Source of the DNA: CAVRXQ01 sp963838845
Lineage (GTDB): Bacteria; Actinomycetota; Acidimicrobiia; Acidimicrobiales; Bog-793
Reading direction: 5' to 3'
Length of the DNA: 64,000 nucleotides
Assembly (NCBI GenBank): GCA_963838845.1
Contig: CAWISR010000002.1
Span: 868,001-932,000 of the forward strand
Below the pieces are notes generated by a model, which ran no database searches, had not been told where the DNA came from, and worked only from the letters and a program-made list of their open reading frames with translations. The translations under genes were made by a program, and so were the position numbers. This document shows, piece by piece, positions 1 through 7,402 of this stretch (position 1 is its first letter; every line of letters starts with the position of its first letter).

Positions 1-53
1 GAGACATGAGCGCGACGCCCAGGATCTGTCGCCGAACGAAGGAGGGAGGCGCG

Positions 54-293
54 ATGACGACGCTGACGGACAGCAACGACCCCCTGGACCAACTGGCGGG
101 GGAGGACAATGAGTGGAGCATGCTCTCGGCACGCGTCAGACCTCGGCTCCATTTCGAGGCGCGCCTCGCGGCTCTGCTCGGAGACGAGAGCCTCCAGGCT
201 CTTGTCACCCGGGCGCTCGAAAACGAGCTGGCGGCCAGGCTCGGCGCCGAGGACGGCCCGGGCGAGACGGCGGTGCGCCGGCAGGGGAGGTGA
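54..293 (+). CDS. Small hypothetical protein, 79 aa
   Basis: I do not recognise this protein. The ATG at 54 is preferred over one further upstream because AAGGAGGGAGG lies just before it. The product is acidic at the N terminus, and its second half is a probable helical stretch rich in Leu, Ala and Glu (LQALVTRALENELAARL), of the kind found in small DNA-binding or antitoxin-like proteins. No catalytic motif is visible. It is the first gene in the window and lies 230 bases before the adenine methyltransferase gene, with nothing recognisable between them. It may belong to an operon that begins outside the window. Confidence 0.5.
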   Translation: MTTLTDSNDPLDQLAGEDNEWSMLSARVRPRLHFEARLAALLGDESLQALVTRALENELAARLGAEDGPGETAVRRQGR

Positions 294-522
294 ATCCTCC
301 TCCCTGCGCTCCTCATGCCGACTGCTTCCTGGCCCTCGACCGATGCCTCGTCAGCCGCGTCTCTTAGGTGTCGGCCGAGCGGGAAGACGTCTGCCTACGC
401 CCGGAATGTGAACAGTCACGCCCTTCCGCCGCGCCTTTCTGCCCGCATGATCGCAGTCCGGAGGAATAGTTGCGCGCGCAAGCTTGTCGGTCGCGGGGCC
501 TTCCTCGGTATGAATATTTACG

Positions 523-1092
523 ATGGGAGCCCAGAGGACCGCCCCGAGGCCGAAGGACGCCGCCGGCGTCTCGGCCTTTGCCGCGGGCGGTCCGCTCTTC
601 ACGAGCGAGTCGGCCGAGTGGTACTCGCCTCCCCACATCGTCGACCTCGCAGTGAAGGTGCTTGGGCACATCGACCTCGACCCGTGCTCGAACAGCCAGG
701 AGCACCCCGCCGTACCCGCTACCACGCACTTCACCCTTGCCGACGACGGATTGGCTAGGCGGTGGAAGGGGTCGGTCTACCTCAACCCGCCTTACGGCAG
801 GGCCATCACCGCCTGGGTCCGCAAGCTCGTCGAGTCCTACGAGGCCGGAGATGTCTCCGAGGCCCTAGCGCTCCTGCCCGCCCGCACCGAGACCGTCTGG
901 TTCCGGTTGCTGCGGGACTACCCGCGCTGTTTCGTCTCGGGCCGCCTGAGGTTCCTCACCCCTTGCGGCGCCAAGGCCGGCGCCCCCTTTCCCTCTGTGC
1001 TCGTGCACCTCGGCCCCGACTCGCGGGTGTTCGCGCAGGTGTGCGGCTCCGTCGGCGACGTGTACGAGCGCGTGAGGACGGAGGCGGCATGA
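523..1092 (+). CDS. Phage-type DNA N-6-adenine methyltransferase
   Basis: The 189-aa product matches the small phage Dam-like family (DNA N-6-adenine-methyltransferase, PF05869 type). It has EWYSPPHIVD near residue 32, the acidic IDLDPCSN stretch at 50-57 and the catalytic NPPY motif at 88-91. The protein should transfer a methyl group from S-adenosylmethionine to adenine in DNA. No restriction enzyme gene sits beside it, so it is probably a solitary phage or element methylase for protection or regulation. The ATG lacks a clear ribosome site, but a TATGAA hexamer at 509-514 would start a nearly leaderless transcript. Its stop overlaps the next start (ATGATG), so the two genes are coupled. Confidence 0.85.
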   Translation: MGAQRTAPRPKDAAGVSAFAAGGPLFTSESAEWYSPPHIVDLAVKVLGHIDLDPCSNSQEHPAVPATTHFTLADDGLARRWKGSVYLNPPYGRAITAWVRKLVESYEAGDVSEALALLPARTETVWFRLLRDYPRCFVSGRLRFLTPCGAKAGAPFPSVLVHLGPDSRVFAQVCGSVGDVYERVRTEAA

Positions 1093-1709
1093 TGGCGCCG
1101 AAGCCCGAAAAGACCTGCTGGGTCGTGGCCCGGAGCTGCTACAACGGCAGGCTCTCCAAGCCAGCCGTCCTCACGCGGGCCCAGGCCCGTAAGTTCATCG
1201 AGCGCAAGATAGGGTCCTACGCGCGACGACTTGAAATCGCGAGTGGAGAGGTCGGGCCGGTTGTTCTGACGGAGGTCTGGGACCCGGCCATGTACATGTC
1301 CTTCATGTTCCAGGGGTCCCACGCGGACTGGGGCCTGTCGTGCCCCACGCGCATCGAAATCGACAACTCCGACAACTGGTACGAGTACTGCGTCAATCTC
1401 CAACAAGTGGTGCGGCCCTGGACCGTCGTCGTGTGCGACCCGGACGCCCCTGACGGATACCAGGTTCTCGACGAGCTGATGAGTACGGGACAGGTGGTGC
1501 AGCTCCTGAGTGAGTGGCTCGGCGGGTCGGCCGAGTACCGGACCGTCCGGGGCAGCCGGCTCGGCAAGCCCAAGCTCGTGCCCACTGTGGACATCGGCGG
1601 CGCGCTCGACAGTGGAGGCAACGACTTTCGAATCCGCGACCCCGACCACCACGACCGGTGGGCAACGGTCGTCCTGTCTGAGGCGCGGATTCTGGCTCAG
1701 GCGTCGTGA
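1089..1709 (+). CDS. Hypothetical protein coupled to the methyltransferase, 206 aa
   Basis: No family is recognised. The ATG at 1089 overlaps the stop of the adenine methyltransferase gene, which supports this start and co-translation. An open frame runs further upstream but only as a shadow of the methylase gene. The protein looks soluble, with no signal peptide or membrane segment, and is rich in Asp and Trp. Two adjacent Met codons begin it. By position it may be an accessory protein of the element, but nothing in the sequence shows its role. Confidence 0.6.
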   Translation: MMAPKPEKTCWVVARSCYNGRLSKPAVLTRAQARKFIERKIGSYARRLEIASGEVGPVVLTEVWDPAMYMSFMFQGSHADWGLSCPTRIEIDNSDNWYEYCVNLQQVVRPWTVVVCDPDAPDGYQVLDELMSTGQVVQLLSEWLGGSAEYRTVRGSRLGKPKLVPTVDIGGALDSGGNDFRIRDPDHHDRWATVVLSEARILAQAS

Positions 1710-1764
1710 AGGGCGGAGTTCGAGAACGGCGGCATCGGTCTCACGGTGCCAGGCTGATATGGGG

Positions 1765-2307
1765 TCACCCAGGCGCGCCAGTCCCGGTCTCCGATTCAAC
1801 GGCTCCGAGGCGTACGCGAAGTTGATGAAGCTCGGAAAGGCTCCGGTCGTAGTGGATGTGCGCGAGCTCCCTCAGACAGGAAAGCCCGTTTTCGGTGAGC
1901 GAATCCCATTGTTCTCGGATAACAGTCGATCCGTCATCGCTTAACAAAACACTCGGGCCCTCGGGTGCGCGGAAGTCAATGATCTGGCGGATCTCCGTGT
2001 GATCCGTGTGCGCGTAGACCTTGTTTCGCCTGGCGACGATGTCATTGTGAAACTCGCGCAGTTCATCGTTGAGGTCGGGTGCGCGGCTGATAGTTCTTCC
2101 GCGCTTGCCGGTGAAAGGGCGGGCGTAGGTAACCAACATGCCAGTTTCCAGCGTTTGTCGTACCCGGACATCGAGCTGAGTGACTGACCCCGCGCCGTCC
2201 AGCAGGAAGTCGACGCATATCCCGACGTCCCATAGATCACGCAACGCGAGGTAAAGGAACTCCGCACGCCGCAAAATGCGCTCGCGTTCTGCGGGAGTCG
2301 CATCCAT
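1765..2307 (-). CDS. HEPN-type protein with R-x5-H motif, 180 aa
   Basis: The ATG at 2307 follows a GAGG ribosome site; the longer open frame upstream has low-complexity, non-coding-like composition. The protein is mostly helical and carries R94-N-K-V-Y-A-H100, which fits the Rx4-6H motif of HEPN ribonucleases found in toxin-antitoxin and abortive infection systems. A conserved-looking GMLVTYARPF segment precedes it. It is the last gene of the leftward TIR operon, 85 bases after the DUF7701-like gene, so it may be an RNA-cutting effector or an accessory protein. The HEPN call rests on the motif and helical character; a non-nuclease HEPN fold is equally possible. Confidence 0.55.
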   Translation of the reverse strand: MDATPAERERILRRAEFLYLALRDLWDVGICVDFLLDGAGSVTQLDVRVRQTLETGMLVTYARPFTGKRGRTISRAPDLNDELREFHNDIVARRNKVYAHTDHTEIRQIIDFRAPEGPSVLLSDDGSTVIREQWDSLTENGLSCLRELAHIHYDRSLSELHQLRVRLGAVESETGTGAPG

Positions 2308-2392
2308 AAGAGCATCCTCGCGTACCCGGTGCTCGGGGCACTGAGACGGGTCCCCGCACGAATGCCGCTCGGTCCTCGGAGTGAGTTCAGGG

Positions 2393-2698
2393 TTAGTCCG
2401 GCCGACTTCGTCCGGTAGTCCGAGCGGCTGATCGGATCGCAAGAACGAACGGGGAGTCCTCTGCCTGCGTCTCTGGGTCCAGCTCGGAGAATGGAACCAC
2501 AGAGTCGTGGTCTCGTTCCCCTCGTGAGAGAGTCCAGGCAACCCATGCGTTATGGACGTCTTCCTTCGTGACATCCTCACCCTTGGCAAGCAGCAGCACG
2601 GCATACAAGAGGAAGAGGCCTGTCGTGTCATCGTCCGGCAACGAATCCGCCGGGACGGCATCCCGGATGGCGGTTGCGATCTCTTCGATGTACGTCAC
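2393..2698 (-). CDS. Small DUF7701-like protein, 101 aa
   Basis: The GTG at 2698 shares its first base with the TAG stop of the membrane protein gene upstream, which indicates tight translational coupling and decides the start; the longer open frame is a shadow. The protein has the layout of a short actinobacterial family that I believe is catalogued as DUF7701: an N-terminal TYIEEIATAIRDAVP, then LFLLYAVLLLAKG, then VPFSELDPETQAED near the C terminus. Function is unknown. It is probably soluble, with one helix hydrophobic enough to pack against a partner. In this operon it lies between the membrane protein and the HEPN-type protein. Confidence 0.6.
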   Translation of the reverse strand: MTYIEEIATAIRDAVPADSLPDDDTTGLFLLYAVLLLAKGEDVTKEDVHNAWVAWTLSRGERDHDSVVPFSELDPETQAEDSPFVLAIRSAARTTGRSRPD

Positions 2699-3207
2699 TA
2701 GGCGAGCACCCGGATCGCCAGTGCGACGTAGATCGCAACGAACACGAGCGGGACAACTTGCTCGACCACAGTCGCCTCCCGATGTTTCAACGTCCGTCGC
2801 CACCACTTCGTCCATTTCGTTGGTGACTCGCCGGGCTTGGCAGGAGGATGCAGGATCGCCCACTCGTCCGTGTAGGGCTTCACGGGAAGGCTCTCCTCGA
2901 TCTTGTTGATGACGTCAAACTTGGCTTTGCTGAGCCTTCGGTAGTACCGCAACAACGCCTGCCAAGTGAGCGACAGAACGACGCCCGCGATGGCCGTGAG
3001 AACCAAACCGTAAGCATCGAAGGTTGGCAAGTTCCCGTGCGGTGGCGGCTTGCGGGCCGACGAGACGATGCCGACGACTGCGGCGAGCGCCGTATTCAGC
3101 GTCAGGAAGAAGCTGTTGGCTCCGGCCCTTCTGGCCGACATCCGGTCGGCCATATCGACCGATGTCTTGTATAGCTCGAGGATGATGTTCTCGTCGTTGT
3201 CCTCCAC
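2698..3207 (-). CDS. RipA-like small multipass membrane protein, 169 aa
   Basis: The protein has an N-terminal soluble helix (about 1-28), membrane segments near 29-50 and 66-90, a cytoplasmic stretch of about 55 residues rich in Lys, Trp and Pro, and a last membrane segment near 148-169. The pattern SARRAGANSFFLTLNTAL, followed after the second membrane segment by LLRYYRRLSKAKF, resembles the family annotated as RipA-type octameric membrane proteins, often found beside TIR proteins. It lies 42 bases after the second TIR gene and is coupled to the DUF7701-like gene. A membrane effector that disrupts the cell when TIR enzymes signal is a reasonable inference but is not shown by the sequence. 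Confidence 0.65.
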   Translation of the reverse strand: MEDNDENIILELYKTSVDMADRMSARRAGANSFFLTLNTALAAVVGIVSSARKPPPHGNLPTFDAYGLVLTAIAGVVLSLTWQALLRYYRRLSKAKFDVINKIEESLPVKPYTDEWAILHPPAKPGESPTKWTKWWRRTLKHREATVVEQVVPLVFVAIYVALAIRVLA

Positions 3208-3248
3208 CGGTCAGCGACTAGCTCTGAGTGCGGGGAACGAGACGAGCA

Positions 3249-3671
3249 TCACCATATTTTCGTCCACCATGGACGCTTCTTAAGGGAGGTCATGCGTTGC
3301 AACTCGTTCCACGTCCAGGGATGCAGCTCGTCGAAGAACCAGGACGTACCTTTCGGACGTCGCATCGCCCCTTCTTTTCGCCCCTTGAGGAGGTAGAAGC
3401 GGACATCTTCGTCACGGGCGATCTCGATCTCCGCAGTCACTCCTGTCGCCCGGTGGGTGTAGCGCCCGCAAATAACAATCATGACCTCGGAGCGTGTGAT
3501 GCGCTTCCGAGCGTCGGCCTTCCAGCCGGCGGTCTCGACCTTGATCGAATGGTCCTCGACGAAGAACGGTGAGTCAGGGTTCCGGGACTGCCCAACGAGC
3601 AGGTTCTTCAGATCTTGGTCGTGGTCGTAGTCGTAACTGATGTAGACCTTCGTCTTCTCAGACACGGCCAT
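3249..3671 (-). CDS. MTH538/ThsB-like TIR domain protein, copy 2
   Basis: The 140-aa protein is a single TIR-like domain of the DUF1863 (MTH538) group that includes ThsB of the Thoeris defence system. It has the first strand VYISYDYDHD, the loop SPFFVEDHSIK, the core strand VMIVICGRYT and TGVTAEIEIA, which supplies the conserved glutamate region. ThsB proteins turn NAD into a signal molecule on phage infection. It is closely related to the neighbouring upstream gene, showing a tandem duplication. The start at 3671 has only a weak ribosome site, so translation may depend on readthrough from the upstream gene 26 bases away. No ThsA-type SIR2 or macro effector is nearby. Confidence 0.75.
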   Translation of the reverse strand: MAVSEKTKVYISYDYDHDQDLKNLLVGQSRNPDSPFFVEDHSIKVETAGWKADARKRITRSEVMIVICGRYTHRATGVTAEIEIARDEDVRFYLLKGRKEGAMRRPKGTSWFFDELHPWTWNELQRMTSLKKRPWWTKIW

Positions 3672-3696
3672 CGCGAGCCAGCTGGTTCTATAACAG

Positions 3697-4089
3697 TCAG
3701 CGCTGGCCGTCGATCAGCGCCTTGAGGTTGTCCCAGGTCCACTTGTACATCTTGTCCGAGTCAAGTGCGGCGGTCGGCTTCTTGTTGCCGCCGTCCGAGT
3801 ACCCGGCGAGAAGGAAGTACGGGGTTGACTCCTCACGGGCCATTTTGATTTCGACGTTGACGCCGGTCGCGGTGTCGGTGTGCTTGCCGCAGATGACGAT
3901 GACCTGGTCCACGCGCTTGATGCGGGTCCGAGCTTTGTTCTTCCAGTCGACGGACTCATCCTTGATGGACCAGTCCTCGATGAAGAACGGCGAGTCGTCG
4001 TTCTTGGCTTGGCCAACCAGGAAATCCTTGAGCGTGGAATCGTGGTCGTAGTCGAAGCTGACGTACACGGGAATCTTCGTTTCTCGCAC
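3697..4089 (-). CDS. MTH538/ThsB-like TIR domain protein, copy 1
   Basis: This is the first gene of the leftward operon. The GTG at 4089 has a GGAGG site eight bases upstream, so it is chosen over a longer frame. The 130-aa TIR-like domain has PVYVSFDYDHD, SPFFIEDWSIK, VIVICGKHT and TGVNVEIKMA, aligned throughout with the second copy at visibly more than half identity. The two copies differ mainly after the central region, where this one has a short Gly-Lys-rich loop. By analogy with Thoeris, each may sense a different trigger and make the same or different NAD-derived signals. Whether both are catalytic cannot be told from sequence alone. Confidence 0.75.
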   Translation of the reverse strand: MRETKIPVYVSFDYDHDSTLKDFLVGQAKNDDSPFFIEDWSIKDESVDWKNKARTRIKRVDQVIVICGKHTDTATGVNVEIKMAREESTPYFLLAGYSDGGNKKPTAALDSDKMYKWTWDNLKALIDGQR

Positions 4090-4245
4090 GGGAGTTTGCC
4101 TCCCCGTTTTTTTCGGCCCGACGGCAGGCACCCTGTCGCCAGGAGGTTCATGGACAGTGCTCGGCGCGAGCGCCAATGCACCCCTGCTGACAGGATACGG
4201 ACGGAGTGTTACAACGACCGGGAACAGCGTCTGCAAAGCGCCGGA

Positions 4246-4269
4246 TCCGCAGTGCGCGCGCACTGCGGA
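4246..4269. promoter_or_regulatory. 24-bp perfect palindrome upstream of the TIR operon
   Basis: Two 12-bp arms (TCCGCAGTGCGC and its exact complement) meet with no spacer. It lies in the 220-base gap between the TIR operon start and the end of the propeller gene, about 160 bases from the GTG of the first TIR gene. The lack of a loop makes it a better protein-binding site than an RNA hairpin. An operator or a recombination site are both possible. Confidence 0.45.
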
Positions 4270-4312
4270 ATCAAAACGGTCGTATTGCCACGGCGTTCAG
4301 ATCGGCCATGCG

Positions 4313-5890
4313 TCACATCGGGGTCAGGACGTTAGGTTGCGGCAGGTGCTGGGAGTGACTCCACGCGAACCACCCCGCCCAATCGAGCTGCGCGAAGTAC
4401 GCGTTCCAGTCGTTCGGACGAAGCAGCGGGCCGGCGATCTCGACAGGTTGTGCATTCGGGCTTTTCAACAACCAGAGACCGTCGTGGTCGACGTACAGCA
4501 AGCTCTTCGAATCGGCTGACCAGATCGGGACGACCGCGCCCTTTGCCGCCGACAGCTGTGTCGACCGACCCGTTCTTGGTGAGTAGAGCCAGAGCTGAAG
4601 CGAGTCGTACCAGGACGAGACCGACTTCTGTGTGAAGCCGCTGTAGCCCTCGGTTGTCAATGCCTTCCCGACGAGGTAGGCGAGCTGCGAGCCGTCGGGT
4701 GACCAGGCCGGGTCGAAGCTGACCGTGCCGACAGCAGACGGGACGGGCGCGCAGCTCAAGGTCGCCGGGTTGCAGCTGAGGACCTGTTCGCTCTGCCAGA
4801 AGGGTCGTGTCCCGACCCGTGGTTGGTTGTTCGAGATGGCGAGCTCGCCACTGCCCGCGGCGACGATCGTGCTCACTTGCCCGCCGGCGGCGGTGCTCCC
4901 GAGCAGGGTCGGCTTGTCGCCGGGAGCCGGGATGGCGAAGAGCGGGAAGCTGCCCCCGTTCAAGCCCGATCCGACGTCTTCCGACGCCCCCCAGAAGACG
5001 ATGCCCCAGCGCGGCCACCAGCCGACGGGGATGAACTGGCTCTGCTTTAGCCCGGCAGTGTCGCAGCAGCCGTTCGACCGCGGATTGTGGATACGCAGCC
5101 AGCGGGTCGGCTTTGCTCCATCGACCGGGTAGGCGGTCAACGTTTCATTCACTGGGACCTCCTGGAAGGGATAAGTCGAGAGGGCGCCGACCGCGACCTC
5201 CGATCCGTTCGGCGACCAGGTCGCGCCGTCGATCATCCCGGAGCCCGGTCGCACGAGCTCTCGGCGCATCCCGTTCGGATATACGAGCCAGAGCGAAGTC
5301 GGCTGCTCGACGGGCTGATAGGTGGTCGGGACTTCGCCCTGATTCGTCACGGCGAGGACATCGGTCGTAGGACTCCAGCCCAGGAACTCAGGGTTGTCGA
5401 AGCCGGCCACCTCATGGAGATGGCTGCCGTTGGCACTGGCCAGCCAGAGCGTCGACTCCGACGAGTAGTCGCCGTTCGACGCGGTGACTCCTTCAGATGC
5501 GGGAACGGCCAGCCAACGACCGTCATGGGAGAACGACGGCGCCCCGGGCACGAATCCCCTTGGGAGCACGAGATGCCGCAGGGTGTTCGACGCGCCGTCA
5601 AGGACGTACACGGTGTCCCGAGACACAAACGCGAGGTCACCCTCGCCGGCGAATGCCTTCGCGTCGACCGTTGGACCGCCCGAAGAGAATGTGAGGGTCG
5701 CCGTGCGCACAGGGCGCCCCGATCCGCCGCTCGCGACGAGGCCGGCGACGACCGCCCCGACCACGAGCGCGACGACGAGGCAAGCGAGCATCCAACGCCG
5801 TCGACGAAGTCGCCGCGCCTCTCGGATCAGCGCCTCGGGGTCATGCTCGTTGACCTCGGCTGGGTGGACCTTCGGGTGAAGAAGCGTCAT
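4313..5890 (-). CDS. Membrane-anchored TolB/WD40-like beta-propeller protein
   Basis: The 525-aa protein has a basic N-terminal stretch (ALIREARRLRRRRW) followed by one membrane segment at about residues 34-54, then a large outward-facing domain. Repeats such as PSFSHDGRWLAV, WSPNGSEVAVG, WSPDGSQLAYL and WSADSKSLLYV mark PD40/TolB-type propeller blades, so the outer part is a beta-propeller for protein or ligand binding. No enzyme motif is seen. Its ATG overlaps the stop of the GntR regulator gene (ATGA), so the two are one transcription and translation unit. YtrA-type regulators normally control exporters, so a cell-envelope sensing or stress role is possible but unproven. Confidence 0.7.
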   Translation of the reverse strand: MTLLHPKVHPAEVNEHDPEALIREARRLRRRRWMLACLVVALVVGAVVAGLVASGGSGRPVRTATLTFSSGGPTVDAKAFAGEGDLAFVSRDTVYVLDGASNTLRHLVLPRGFVPGAPSFSHDGRWLAVPASEGVTASNGDYSSESTLWLASANGSHLHEVAGFDNPEFLGWSPTTDVLAVTNQGEVPTTYQPVEQPTSLWLVYPNGMRRELVRPGSGMIDGATWSPNGSEVAVGALSTYPFQEVPVNETLTAYPVDGAKPTRWLRIHNPRSNGCCDTAGLKQSQFIPVGWWPRWGIVFWGASEDVGSGLNGGSFPLFAIPAPGDKPTLLGSTAAGGQVSTIVAAGSGELAISNNQPRVGTRPFWQSEQVLSCNPATLSCAPVPSAVGTVSFDPAWSPDGSQLAYLVGKALTTEGYSGFTQKSVSSWYDSLQLWLYSPRTGRSTQLSAAKGAVVPIWSADSKSLLYVDHDGLWLLKSPNAQPVEIAGPLLRPNDWNAYFAQLDWAGWFAWSHSQHLPQPNVLTPM

Positions 5891-6273
5891 GACACGTCCT
5901 GGATCATCGAGATGACCTCTTCGGGTTGATAACCGTGCCGACGAGCGAAGGCGACAAGCTCCTTCACTCGCGTCATGACGACACCGCGCTCAGGCGTGCC
6001 CGCGACGGTGATTCCCCTGCCACGCCGGAACTCGAGCATCCCTTCGTCTCGCAGTTCGCGCAGCGCCCGGAGCACGGTGTTGGTGTTCACACCGAGCACC
6101 TTGGCAAGGTCCTTGGCGAGCGGCATGCGCTCACCGGGCTTGGCTTCGCCCTCGCTGATTGCTCGGCGGATCTCCGCGGCCACCTGTTGGTAGAGAGGCG
6201 TGCCTTCGGCCAGGTTGATCTTCAGGGACTCGATGGTGCTAGTTGTCTTAGTGCTATTCCGCGATGATGTCAA
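5887..6273 (-). CDS. GntR-family regulator, YtrA type
   Basis: The winged-helix domain covers most of the protein: TPLYQQVAAEIRRAI, then MPLAKDLAKVLGVNTNTV (recognition helix) and LEFRRGRGITV (wing). The short C-terminal part with one amphipathic helix, rather than a large effector domain, assigns it to the YtrA subgroup, whose members are short repressors of membrane stress and transport genes. The start is uncertain. A TTG at 6273 gives 128 residues, an ATG at 6357 is also in frame, but homology begins only near 6226 and a promoter-like element overlaps the TTG. Its stop overlaps the start of the propeller gene. Confidence 0.75.
   Translation of the reverse strand: MTSSRNSTKTTSTIESLKINLAEGTPLYQQVAAEIRRAISEGEAKPGERMPLAKDLAKVLGVNTNTVLRALRELRDEGMLEFRRGRGITVAGTPERGVVMTRVKELVAFARRHGYQPEEVISMIQDVS
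6245..6273 (-). promoter_or_regulatory. Promoter with repeated TAGCAC for the GntR-propeller operon
   Basis: Read on the minus strand, TTGACA (6273-6268) is followed after 17 bases by TAAGAC (6250-6245). TAGCAC occurs twice as a direct repeat, at 6256-6251 and 6241-6236, on both sides of the minus-10 element, as expected for an autoregulated GntR operator. If this promoter is used, the transcript starts near 6238 and the GntR reading frame must begin close to its 5' end. Confidence 0.35.
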
Positions 6274-6418
6274 TTGACTCGCTTGTCGCAGAAAATGTTG
6301 GTCTGAGACGCGGTGTTGGCCACTTGTCTCCGCACCCGCGAGGCGGTGGGCGAGCAAGCGATGCTGTTCTGGCGCTTAGCCCCAGTGGGACCGGGATTGA
6401 TGACGCACAATCGAGAAC

Positions 6419-7328
6419 GTGCGAATCCCTGCGGACTTCGTCGCCGTGGATTCAGCCCGGCTCGACCGACTCGCCCGGTTCCTCCGCAACGCGGCGGGAG
6501 TCGAGGCCGGTTACGCGCTGCAAGATCAGACGTGGGCCGGCTTGCCCAGGTCAGTGGCCGACCGGGACCGCCGGTGGACCGAGCGCGGGGTGCCACCCAA
6601 CAAGACGAGGCGGGCGGTCGACACCGCCTACGCTGCAGCACGTCTTGAGCTGATCGCCGTCACCGACCATGCCGCATCCTTGGCGCGGCTGATTACGGAT
6701 CCGAACCTCACGGGCTGCCTGTCCGTCGAAGCCGTCGCGGCGCTCGGCCGTCGAGACGGCGGCCCGATCCTGGTGGCTCGTTGAACCCGGCCTCACCGCC
6801 CGCGAGCGGGTCGGCCGGTTCCTCGCCGACCAGCTGTTCAGCGCTTACCAGGCCGAGGACATGGCTCGTCGAATGAGATGGCCTAGTGGCGTGATCGGCA
6901 TCTCGCCAGAGGCCGACGGAATCAAGGCGAAGTGCGACGAGCTCGGGCTCATCTACGGCGGCGACCCATCGGCTCCAACGGTTGACGGGCAGAAGCGCCC
7001 GGGTTCCACGTCGCTCGTCGCTGCTCTAGTGCGCGACACCATCTATTCGGCGTCGTACCCACTTGTTTATGCGCTCACCTCGGCGACCACGCACGGTACC
7101 CACTTTGCCCTCATGCGCGCCTACGTCGACAGCGGCGACAAGCACGACAGTGAACCGATCCTCGACCGGCGTCTCGATCACCGCCAGGTCGAGCCCGTCT
7201 GCGGTGTCGTCCTAGAAGGGTTCGCCGCAACCCTGCGCCGTGTCGTTCGGCTCGCGGGGTGGGGCTGGATCAGGGTCGACGGCTACCAGGCACCCATCCG
7301 CAACTTTCTGTACTCGATGCCTTATTGA
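6419..7328 (+). pseudogene. Frameshifted conserved hypothetical protein
   Basis: Two adjacent open frames together make one protein of about 300 residues. The first frame runs from a GTG at 6419 to a stop at 6784. The coding signal continues in the next frame, where ETAARSWWLVEPGLTARERV and the following residues read as typical protein well before that frame's first ATG at 6861. The break is near 6745 and corresponds to one extra base (+1). The WLVEPGLTARERV segment resembles an actinobacterial hypothetical family of unknown function. It may be a decayed gene or a sequence error; it shares the +1 direction with all other frame breaks in this window. Confidence 0.6.
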
Positions 7329-7402
7329 ACGTAAGGGGGGGTGTTCATGGCCGGCCTCGACGAGCAAGGTCTCGTAGCGTCCCAACTTGTCGGTCGAAGC
7401 AG

